A DNA stretch of 64,000 nucleotides from Paenibacillus oryzisoli (GTDB lineage Bacteria > Bacillota > Bacilli > Paenibacillales > NBRC-103111): NCBI RefSeq assembly GCF_001653565.1, contig NZ_LYPB01000047.1:108519-172518 (forward strand), written 5' to 3'. Shown piece by piece: positions 1 to 6,778 of the stretch. The notes under the pieces are model-generated. The model was not told where the DNA came from, did no database searches, and saw only the letters and a list, made by a program, of their open reading frames with translations. Both the position numbers and the translations under genes were made by a program. Every line of letters begins with the position of its first letter. Position 1 is the stretch's first letter.

Positions 1-876
1 GGAGCCAATGGACCCTCCTGCTCCTGTGATGAGAACGACTTTACCTTGTACATAATTCGCAATACCCTCGAGATCAACGTTAATCGGGTCACGGCCAAGC
101 AGATCCTCTACCTGCACATCGCGAATTGCATTAATTGTGACTTTGCCTTCGATCAAGTCATTAATCCTAGGAATAATTTTCATTTTGGCTTTGGTATGTT
201 TGCAAATTGCAATGATTTCAGAAACTTCCAGTTTGGAAACGGATGGTATTGCAATAATGATTTCGTCAATTTCACTGGATTCAACGATTTGAATAATCGT
301 ATTTCGGTCACCAAGAACGGGGACACCCATGATTATATGCTTGAACTTGGCTGGATCATCATCAACGAAGGCAACAGGATAAACGGGGGAATTGGCATTA
401 TATTTCAACTCTTTAGCAATTAAGATTCCGCAGGCACCTGCCCCAATAATTAACGCTTTCCGTTGGTTAGATTTCTTCTTGTAGTATTTATCTCTAACCA
501 CTCTCCAGACAAAACGACTTGCTCCAATGATAAGAATCATGTTCTCCATTACCCTGATGAATATGGCGAACGGGACTCTTGGCTCATGTAACAAAATCAT
601 AATGAAATAAGATAGCGTGCAGGTAACGACGACGGCTTTGACAATGGAAATGACTTCGCCTATGCTTGCATATTCCCAAACGCGTCGATACATCTTGAAG
701 TAGATTAAACAAGCAGATCCCACAACAATGGATAACACTGAATATTCCACCCACTGTCTCATATAGGACGCAGGAATATGCAATTCGAACCTCAATAAAT
801 AGGCAATCAATATGCTTAACCAAATCAGAAACATATCGAGCATAACAAGTATTGTCTGTTTGTTGCCTAACTTCAC
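1..876 (-). CDS. CapD/EpsC-type nucleoside-diphosphate-sugar epimerase/dehydratase, membrane-anchored (3' end outside window)
   Basis: Predicted to convert UDP-GlcNAc-type sugars to keto-deoxy intermediates for exopolysaccharide synthesis. The visible 292 residues contain four hydrophobic N-terminal segments (about residues 5-115), a first Rossmann-like domain starting KALIIGAGACG (about residue 140), and the start of the catalytic short-chain dehydrogenase domain with the NAD-binding motif GAGGSIGS at the very edge. The family is usually near 600 residues, so about half is missing beyond the left edge. The start is GTG at 876: an in-frame TGA lies 12 bases upstream and a GAGGGA ribosome site precedes it. 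It follows the tyrosine kinase gene by 25 bases and probably shares its operon. The family call is firm; the exact sugar product is not determinable. Confidence 0.88.
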   Translation of the reverse strand, partial: MKLGNKQTILVMLDMFLIWLSILIAYLLRFELHIPASYMRQWVEYSVLSIVVGSACLIYFKMYRRVWEYASIGEVISIVKAVVVTCTLSYFIMILLHEPRVPFAIFIRVMENMILIIGASRFVWRVVRDKYYKKKSNQRKALIIGAGACGILIAKELKYNANSPVYPVAFVDDDPAKFKHIIMGVPVLGDRNTIIQIVESSEIDEIIIAIPSVSKLEVSEIIAICKHTKAKMKIIPRINDLIEGKVTINAIRDVQVEDLLGRDPINVDLEGIANYVQGKVVLITGAGGSIGS

Positions 877-901
877 GGGAATCCCTCACTCATAGGTGAT
901 C

Positions 902-1591
902 TTATTGACTTTCACCATAATAATAGTAATAGTAAGCATCTTTATTTTTGCGATCTACGTTATTCAAGACGACGCCAAGTATCCTCGCACGTACATTATC
1001 TAGATTCTGCTTCGCTTTAAGTACGGCCTCTCTCTTCGTCCGATCCGAATTCACGACCAAGATAACACCATCTGAGCGAGAAGAAATAATCTGCGAATCC
1101 GTTACAGCAATTGCGGGTGGAGCGTCGATCAGGATAACATCAAAGCGTTGTTTCAATTCTTCAATCGTGCTTGTCATTTTCTTAGAAGCAAGAATCTCGG
1201 ATGGGTTAGGTGGGATAGGTCCCGAAGTAATAATCTGCAAATTAGGAATGAATGTGTCTTGAAGCACTTCGCGAATGGTAAGTTCATTCGTTAGCAGGTT
1301 GGTAAGTCCCCAACGATTGGATACGCGCAAAGTATGGTGCATGGTTGGTTTTCGAAGATCCCCATCAATGACTAATACTCTCTTATCTGTCTGTGCATAA
1401 GCTACAGCTAGGTTGATTAGTGTCGTTGATTTACCTTCGCCAGGTCCAGCAGACGTCACCATAATGACTCGCAATTCCTCATCAATGGATGAGAATTGAA
1501 TGTTCGTTCTTAACGCTCTGTATGATTCGGAAATGGGAGATTTGGGATTCTGATGTGTAATAATAGGTCTTTTATTGGTTGAGTTTGACAT
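902..1591 (-). CDS. CpsD/CapB-type bacterial tyrosine kinase
   Basis: Cytoplasmic BY-kinase that controls polysaccharide chain length and export through autophosphorylation on a C-terminal tyrosine cluster. Visible features are Walker A (GPGEGKST, about 49-56), Walker A' (VLVIDGDLRKP, 72-82), Walker B (VILIDAPP, 152-159) and a run of six tyrosines at 220-225 near the C terminus of the 229-residue protein. Length is typical of the free-standing kinase half in Firmicutes, which needs a separate membrane activator. That partner is encoded immediately upstream, overlapping by 20 bases, which indicates translational coupling. The matching phosphatase gene is upstream of the SLH gene. Start chosen at ATG 1591, with GGGAGG inside the end of the partner gene. 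Confidence 0.95.
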   Translation of the reverse strand: MSNSTNKRPIITHQNPKSPISESYRALRTNIQFSSIDEELRVIMVTSAGPGEGKSTTLINLAVAYAQTDKRVLVIDGDLRKPTMHHTLRVSNRWGLTNLLTNELTIREVLQDTFIPNLQIITSGPIPPNPSEILASKKMTSTIEELKQRFDVILIDAPPAIAVTDSQIISSRSDGVILVVNSDRTKREAVLKAKQNLDNVRARILGVVLNNVDRKNKDAYYYYYYGESQ

Positions 1592-2330
1592 CCGATCGTC
1601 CTCCCACGACTTGTTCGTTCATTTGTTTGCTATGATGATTCTGGAAATCTTCCGGCTTCATCTTCGTAATCATAGCTAGTGTTGGCAATCCGAGGAATTG
1701 CTCTACTTCTTCTTCTGTTGTCAGTTGATCGTTAAAGTGCTCCAATAGGAAGGCAATTCCTAGTGCAATCATTAAGGACACGACGAAGGCGATTGCTACA
1801 TTTAATTTTTTATTCGGCTTCACAGGCACCGGATTCTCTATATCTTTGGCCTCATTCAGCAACGAAATATTATCGACTTTCATAATCTTAGGGATTTCAT
1901 CTTGGAATACGATGGACACAGCATTGGCAATGCTCGCTGCACGTGCATACGAAGGATCTTCTACAATAAGCGTCATAACTTGTGTATTGTTAACTGAGCT
2001 CACTTTTACCGTTTTGACGAGCTGCTCAGCAGTCATTTTCAAATGTGGGTATTCGGCAACGACCTTATCCATGATTCTTGGCGTACGAATAATTTCTTTA
2101 TACGTGTCAATGAGTCTGATATTTAAATTCACTGTATTGATATCAACTTGAGATACGCCTATTTGATCATTTGATTTATTTACAATTAACTTGGTGGATG
2201 CTTGATAGATGGGTTGCATAAAGAAATAGCTGATAATCCCCGTTGCTACTGTAGCCAGAACAACAATTGAAAGTATCATCCACACCCTTTTCTTTATAAT
2301 CTTCAAGTAATCTTTTAAATCCAGTTCCAT
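1572..2330 (-). CDS. YveK/CapA-type chain-length determinant and kinase activator (Wzz family)
   Basis: Membrane protein of 252 residues that anchors and activates the BY-kinase encoded next to it. It has the two-helix Wzz topology: a transmembrane segment at about 17-38, an extracellular domain with the QPIYQAST region, a proline-rich stretch PVPVKPNK before the second helix (about 176-196), and a short cytoplasmic tail ending near residue 252 that would contact the kinase. Start ATG 2330 is preceded by GGAGGG. It is the first gene after the terminator that closes the SLH gene, so this three-gene unit (yveK-like, kinase, capD-like) probably has its own promoter in the roughly 70 bases between; I see no convincing -35 there. 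Confidence 0.92.
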   Translation of the reverse strand: MELDLKDYLKIIKKRVWMILSIVVLATVATGIISYFFMQPIYQASTKLIVNKSNDQIGVSQVDINTVNLNIRLIDTYKEIIRTPRIMDKVVAEYPHLKMTAEQLVKTVKVSSVNNTQVMTLIVEDPSYARAASIANAVSIVFQDEIPKIMKVDNISLLNEAKDIENPVPVKPNKKLNVAIAFVVSLMIALGIAFLLEHFNDQLTTEEEVEQFLGLPTLAMITKMKPEDFQNHHSKQMNEQVVGGRSDVKLNQ

Positions 2331-2390
2331 GCCATTCCCTCCATCTACATGATGTCATGTCTCACCTTGGTCGTTGGTTTCAATTTTACA

Positions 2391-2435
2391 CAAAAGATAA
2401 GGAATCCCCCTCTATCTGGTAGAGATGAGGATTCC
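2391..2435 (-). terminator. Rho-independent terminator of the SLH gene
   Basis: On the minus strand GGAATCC and TAGAGGGGGATTCC-side arms pair (2429-2435 with 2401-2407, extended by TCTCTA with TAGAG-type pairing) around a CCAGA loop, followed by TTATCTTTT. It lies 19 bases beyond the stop codon of the SLH protein gene and separates it from the yveK-like gene. Confidence 0.8.
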
Positions 2436-2453
2436 TCCTGAAATATACGGTTT

Positions 2454-4865
2454 CTATTTATTCAACAAACGATAGATAACAACTGCGGCTTCAGCACGTG
2501 TGGAATTCGCATTTGGATTAAATACGTTGCCTTCCTCACCAATAACAATGCCTTCATTTGCTGCAAGCGCAACGCCAGCTTTCAATGATGTGTTAATTGC
2601 GTTCACATCCGTGAATCCTTTGAGCGCTTCGTCAACCTTAGCTGGGCTCAATGAAATCCCTTTAAGTGCAAGTGCTCTAGCGGACATTACGGCCATTTCA
2701 GCACGTGTAATGTTGCCATTCGGGTCAAACTTGCCTTCTTCTTTCCCGTTTACGATACCATTCTTAACAGCAGAAGCCACGTAGACTTTGAACCAGTCGG
2801 AATCATTGACGTCAGTAAAGTTCTCAGTTGCTGTTGCACTTTCTAGTGAGAACGTTTTGACGATCATTTTCGCGAATTCTGCACGTGTTACTTGTCCGTT
2901 CGGTACGAAAGATTGATCTGCACGACCTTCTAGGATACCTTTGGATGCGGCAACTTGAATTTGTCTGCCAGCCCATGCTTTAACGGAAGCTGTGTCGCCG
3001 AATTCAACTTTATTCTCAACTACTGTATAGGTGGAGAATCCTGTACGTAGTGCATTAAGAACACCATTCTCATAGCTGCCACCGTAGAATTCTAATTTGC
3101 CATCTACGATTTTGGCTAGGGATAACAATTCTGTATCGTATTTGCTGCCGTTAGGAACTGGAATCGTCACTTCAACAGGTGTATTGAAGTTACTGATATT
3201 CTTGCCACCAGATGTAAATTCGAATTCGTAAACCCCAGCTGCTACAGGCAATTGTGTTGCACTTGTTGCAACTTTGGAATCTTGACTAGTTACTTTAAGA
3301 GAAGTATCAGCACCAAATTCGTTAGGATTCACGCCAAGTGAAAGACCGTTCATTGCAATCGCTACTGTGCCAACACCATTAGCAATGGCCGCATCCAACA
3401 ATGCTTTCCCTAACGGGATTTCCGTTGTTTTGGCAGAGATTGAACCGAAATCAAGTGTAAGTTGAATCTTTTCCGCTGTCGCATTAGGATTCAATTGTTT
3501 CAATTGATCGTTAAGCACTTTCGCTTTTCCAGCAATATCTTTCATCTTGCCTGCTAGCTCAGTCGCATTTAGCGTTGGTTTCGCCGTGTCGCCTTCAACT
3601 TTAATCGACTTGTTCAGATCAAATGTAGCTAGTTCACGAATGGCATTGGCTACTGCTTCTTGTGCTTTACGGAAAATTTCTTGTTTCTTTTCTTCTGATG
3701 CACCTTCAAGCTGACCTTTTAGAGCATTTAGTTCTTTTGCTGCTTCTAGATCCGGTGTATTAACTGAACCACCACCACCACCTATAGCAGTATCATCTGT
3801 TTTCGACAATGTAAGCGTAGGTGAAATATATAGAAGTAGTCCGAACTTAGAATCACGTGCTTGGATAATACCAGTTCCGTAGTTTCCACCGTCAAGAACT
3901 AGCTTACCACCTTCGTATTTCACGCCTGTTCCGCTGTGAAGGGACCATTCAATAAAACTACTTGTTGGTACACCGAGTACTGATAATGAGCCAGGTGCGA
4001 CGGATATCGAAGTAGATGCACCTGGTGTATAAATGATTTTATCCGCAAGTACATTTCTCAAACCAGCTGAAATAACAGCTTTAGATGCTAATTTGGCTTG
4101 TGCACCCTGAGCAGGATTATTTAGTTCAAAATAGTTGGAAACATTTTCTTGAATCTCATTAAGGTCCTCAAGGTCAATATCATATAAGGACAAGAAATTA
4201 CTTAAAGGTAGATCTTTCGTTAAAACGTCATTTCTAACTACGGTGTTCATAGCAACAACTATTGGATCTAAACTTTCCGTCGCAAACGCATCAAGCACGC
4301 CTAACTTTAGAGTAGTTTGATTGGACTCGTTCTTTAAAGCTTCAATGACTTTATCTTGGAATTCAACTATGCTTTGTTTGCTCAACCCGCCAACTTGACC
4401 AATGATCGGAAGATCAACTGCGGCAAATAAAGTATTAATTGCAGTTCTAACATCCTCATTATTAATCAAATCTTCTATAGCCGCGCCAGATCCATCATAG
4501 AACAGGTCCAGACTATTAAAGAGTGCAAATACGGAGCTAACATTAACCGTCAAGTGCTTGGCATTCACTTTCGCAGCAACTTTCGTCCATACAGGCCCAA
4601 GAATTGCTTTCATCTCGACATCTGTAAAAGTATGTGCCGCGATATTATCTCTAGTCGCCTTAACATCTGCAATTCCTTGTGTATCTCTTGCAAGTTCAGT
4701 GCGCAGGGCATTCAGTTGATCTTGAACAGTAGCAGCAGAAGCCACACCCGCCGTAATCCCTAATTTGTTAGCTAGACCTTTCTCACTCAATGGAAGTCCA
4801 GCAATGGATGCAAACATGATGCTCGCTGCCAAAGTTGTAACCGTTAATTTCTTTTTCATCGTCAT
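2454..4865 (-). CDS. SLH-domain surface protein of the polysaccharide locus
   Basis: Secreted protein of 803 residues with an N-terminal signal peptide (MKKKLTVTTLAAS start, cleavage near the first 45 residues), a long helical N-terminal half with no family I can name, a GGGGG linker near residue 370, a helical stretch, a beta-rich part, and three SLH repeats covering about the last 185 residues (motifs VTRAEFAKM, ITRAEMAVM, STRAEAAVV). SLH repeats bind pyruvylated secondary wall polysaccharide, so the protein is displayed on the cell wall. Start set at ATG 4865; a GTG 12 bases upstream overlaps the AAAGAGG ribosome site. It sits between the phosphatase and the kinase/activator genes, which is unusual for this locus type. 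The role of the N-terminal part is unknown. Confidence 0.85.
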   Translation of the reverse strand: MTMKKKLTVTTLAASIMFASIAGLPLSEKGLANKLGITAGVASAATVQDQLNALRTELARDTQGIADVKATRDNIAAHTFTDVEMKAILGPVWTKVAAKVNAKHLTVNVSSVFALFNSLDLFYDGSGAAIEDLINNEDVRTAINTLFAAVDLPIIGQVGGLSKQSIVEFQDKVIEALKNESNQTTLKLGVLDAFATESLDPIVVAMNTVVRNDVLTKDLPLSNFLSLYDIDLEDLNEIQENVSNYFELNNPAQGAQAKLASKAVISAGLRNVLADKIIYTPGASTSISVAPGSLSVLGVPTSSFIEWSLHSGTGVKYEGGKLVLDGGNYGTGIIQARDSKFGLLLYISPTLTLSKTDDTAIGGGGGSVNTPDLEAAKELNALKGQLEGASEEKKQEIFRKAQEAVANAIRELATFDLNKSIKVEGDTAKPTLNATELAGKMKDIAGKAKVLNDQLKQLNPNATAEKIQLTLDFGSISAKTTEIPLGKALLDAAIANGVGTVAIAMNGLSLGVNPNEFGADTSLKVTSQDSKVATSATQLPVAAGVYEFEFTSGGKNISNFNTPVEVTIPVPNGSKYDTELLSLAKIVDGKLEFYGGSYENGVLNALRTGFSTYTVVENKVEFGDTASVKAWAGRQIQVAASKGILEGRADQSFVPNGQVTRAEFAKMIVKTFSLESATATENFTDVNDSDWFKVYVASAVKNGIVNGKEEGKFDPNGNITRAEMAVMSARALALKGISLSPAKVDEALKGFTDVNAINTSLKAGVALAANEGIVIGEEGNVFNPNANSTRAEAAVVIYRLLNK

Positions 4866-4901
4866 GCTAAAATTCACCTCTTTAAATTAGTTGTCTTGCT
4901 T

Positions 4902-5672
4902 TTATTTAGATTTCCAAAACTGAAACCACTTGGGTTTCGACCAAACAGGGGAATGCGTTTCAATCGATAGGTTATGTATGATCCTGTTGGCATTGTTTTG
5001 AAAAGAAACCACAATTCCTTGCCCTAGTTCTGAACGCAAAGCTTCATAGCCTTCGGCCAGTGCAAACCCACGATTTGTCGTGTTGTGTGCGTCTGACGAA
5101 ATAAAATGTGCTAAGTGATTCCTGCATAAATCAAATGACAGTGATTCAATGGACTTGCCGAAGTGACCGAGCAGGGAATGAGCTGTCACTTGACTCAAAG
5201 CACCTAACTGCACTAATTGGAGCAACTTCGTAGGATCCTGGGCAATCTCACGATTGCGCTCCGGGTGTGCAATGATAGGTACGATATCCAGCAGCAGCAG
5301 TTCGTGCAAGACCTCATCAATTCCCGAAGGGATGCGATCCGATGGGAATTCCAAAAGGACGTAGCGTGAACCATCTAACGTGATGGCGCGCCCCGCTTCT
5401 AGATCGTCCATTAATTCTCGGTAGACGCGAATCTCTTGACCAGGATGGATATGAAGAGGAATATCCCTCCTGTTGAGCTCCGCTTGCAACAAATTCACTT
5501 GCTCTATAACTAAAGTTGCATCGTTGGTGAATCTACCATTTTCATGATGGGGAGTAGCAATTACTGTATGTATTCCTTGTTCCACGGCTGCCCTTGCCAT
5601 GAGAACGGCTTGTTCCAGATCAGATGCCCCATCATCTAAATCTGGCAGAATATGACTATGTATGTCAATCAT
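4902..5672 (-). CDS. CpsB/CapC/YwqE-type manganese-dependent tyrosine phosphatase (PHP family)
   Basis: Predicted to dephosphorylate the C-terminal tyrosine cluster of the BY-kinase in this locus. The N terminus carries the PHP metal-binding motif IDIHSHILPDLDDGA, followed by ATPHH (about residue 45), IIAHPER (about 135) and a SSDAHN motif near residue 194, all typical metal ligands. The 256-residue length is that of the family. The ATG at 5672 follows GGGG by six bases and begins directly before the HSH motif; a TTG four codons upstream is less likely. It is first in the local gene order, 36 bases before the SLH gene, so both may be transcribed from the motif-rich 5673-6060 region. Confidence 0.92.
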   Translation of the reverse strand: MIDIHSHILPDLDDGASDLEQAVLMARAAVEQGIHTVIATPHHENGRFTNDATLVIEQVNLLQAELNRRDIPLHIHPGQEIRVYRELMDDLEAGRAITLDGSRYVLLEFPSDRIPSGIDEVLHELLLLDIVPIIAHPERNREIAQDPTKLLQLVQLGALSQVTAHSLLGHFGKSIESLSFDLCRNHLAHFISSDAHNTTNRGFALAEGYEALRSELGQGIVVSFQNNANRIIHNLSIETHSPVWSKPKWFQFWKSK

Positions 5673-5740
5673 AGGAAACCCCAATCACGAAAACAAACAG
5701 GATGATTTCGACAAAAAATTTGGATAATAATCATTTTTCT

Positions 5741-5775
5741 CGTATATCTCGTACACAAAGTGTATCATATATACG
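5741..5775. promoter_or_regulatory. 35-base dyad, candidate operator
   Basis: Two nested inverted repeats share one centre at 5758: CGTATAT (5741-5747) pairs with ATATACG (5769-5775), and TACAC (5752-5756) pairs with GTGTA (5760-5764) around AAA. The common centre argues against chance. It lies 69-103 bases upstream of the phosphatase start. The regulator is unknown. Confidence 0.5.
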
Positions 5776-5821
5776 ATGTGTTGCCTACCTTACGGACTAG
5801 GTACCAAGTACCAAAAATTAC

Positions 5822-5888
5822 GAATTTTATGGAATATTTATGAAATTTTCGCCTTTGTAATAGTTCCGAATTTTATGCGCAATTTATG
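5822..5888. repeat. Pair of 21-base imperfect direct repeats
   Basis: GAATTTTATG followed after four bases by ATTTATG occurs at 5822-5842 and again at 5868-5888, 46 bases apart (start to start). Both copies share 10 + 7 fixed bases. Possible tandem regulator sites. Confidence 0.5.
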
Positions 5889-6013
5889 CGGATTCTCTTA
5901 CGAACTGCTAGAATAGACTAAAATATCCTATTTTCCCATTTGATTCGACAAAGTTCTACAAACTACCTTTATTTTTCGACATTATTCACCGTTGTGTAAA
6001 ATGCTGAATTTTC

Positions 6014-6031
6014 TGTAAACTATAGTTTACA
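6014..6031. promoter_or_regulatory. 18-base perfect palindrome, candidate operator
   Basis: TGTAAACTATAGTTTACA reads identically on both strands. Its size and symmetry fit a homodimeric repressor of the TetR or similar type; I cannot name the regulator. It lies between the polysaccharide locus and the terminator of the small membrane-protein genes. Confidence 0.5.
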
Positions 6032-6053
6032 ATTCCCCCGAAATGTTACTAAC

Positions 6054-6094
6054 AAAAAATAAGCCTCTTTAAATTTTTTTTACAAAAGAGGCTT
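6054..6094 (-). terminator. Rho-independent terminator of the small membrane-protein pair
   Basis: AAGCCTCTTT (minus strand, from 6094) pairs perfectly with AAAGAGGCTT (to 6061), followed by ATTTTTT. It lies just past the stop codon at 6116. Confidence 0.85.
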
Positions 6095-6115
6095 CGAATA
6101 CGGATTTCATCGCAA

Positions 6116-6439
6116 TTATTTCTTCATTTTCATCATATCGCACAGGCCTACGAAGAAAACAACAATGGTCGTGAGTACGATTAGTCTGAAATCCCATGCA
6201 TTCGGAAAATCATTCATTTTGGTATCCGTCGCACGTAAAATAAGAACAAAAAACAATAAGAGTAAATCGAAAAACATGCAGTAAGCCATTCTTGCAGAGA
6301 GCTTGTGAAGTGGGAGTTTGTCCATCATCTTGCCGAAACCAAATAGATCGCTCCACTTTCCTGATTCAGACTTCGACTTCTGGGGGGTGTTGTCTATATC
6401 CTCTTGTTTATCAGCGATCGGCTTTGGCTCGGTTGACAT
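6116..6439 (-). CDS. Small membrane protein of unknown function, two predicted helices
   Basis: About 107 residues: a polar N-terminal 45 residues, a Gly/Phe-rich GKWSDLFGFGKMMDKLP segment, then two hydrophobic helices (MFFDLLLLFFVLIL and LIVLTTIVVFFVGLC) with a short KMKK tail. I do not recognise a family. The start is ambiguous: ATG 6439 has AAGGAG 12 bases upstream, while an in-frame ATG at 6475 has its GGAAGG directly abutting and is less likely. It overlaps the end of the preceding small membrane gene by 29 bases, so the two are probably co-translated. A clear terminator follows. Confidence 0.6.
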   Translation of the reverse strand: MSTEPKPIADKQEDIDNTPQKSKSESGKWSDLFGFGKMMDKLPLHKLSARMAYCMFFDLLLLFFVLILRATDTKMNDFPNAWDFRLIVLTTIVVFFVGLCDMMKMKK

Positions 6440-6632
6440 GTTCCGTGCCAACTCCTTGTAATGACTCGACTGCATCCTTCCACATCAGAACAGCACCAGT
6501 GAAGCTTACACCTGCAATGAAAATCCCCCCCAAAGGTGATAAAAGCTTCATCTCCAAGGTCAAGATGATAGCTAGAAAGCTGACTACGAATAAAATATAC
6601 GCGCCTGTTATTTTCATTGAGTTTCCTGCCAT
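6411..6632 (-). CDS. Small membrane protein of unknown function (73 aa)
   Basis: Two hydrophobic segments (YILFVVSFLAIILTL and IFIAGVSFTGAVLMW) separated by a short KLLSPLGG turn, with a polar tail. ATG 6632 follows AAGGGAGG at a workable 11 bases. No family recognised. It begins about 90 bases beyond the prkA terminator and overlaps the next small membrane-protein gene, suggesting a two-gene unit whose products may interact in the membrane. Confidence 0.65.
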   Translation of the reverse strand: MAGNSMKITGAYILFVVSFLAIILTLEMKLLSPLGGIFIAGVSFTGAVLMWKDAVESLQGVGTEHVNRAKADR

Positions 6633-6724
6633 AATCTTCTACACCTCCCTTATATGAAGCTAAAGTAGTATATGAGAGATTACTAGATTTCGTGTTAGGC
6701 AACAATCAGCATCCTTTGCACAGC

Positions 6725-6761
6725 AAAAAGACCTAAGGGGTCGTCACCCTCTCAGGTCTTT
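6725..6761 (-). terminator. Rho-independent terminator of prkA
   Basis: On the minus strand AAAGACCTGAGAGGG pairs with CCCCTTAGGTCTTTTT around TGACGA; the T-run follows the stem. It starts 18 bases after the prkA stop codon. Confidence 0.85.
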
Positions 6762-6778
6762 GGCTTCAAGTCTTTCGC

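Larger units (their letters stand above)
5673..6053. other. Noncoding leader region of the polysaccharide locus
   Basis: About 380 bases without a credible ORF, clearly AT-rich. It holds a 35-base dyad (5741-5775), a pair of 21-base imperfect direct repeats (5822-5842 and 5868-5888), a short direct repeat GTACC-AA-GTACC (5801-5812 area) and an 18-base perfect palindrome (6014-6031). This concentration suggests a multi-input promoter region for the phosphatase/SLH unit. I could not assign -35/-10 boxes with confidence. Confidence 0.6.

Noticed and set aside
584..889. A 101-codon minus-strand frame at the left end
   Set aside because: It overlaps the CapD/EpsC-type gene in another frame; only the latter has membrane segments and a Rossmann motif.
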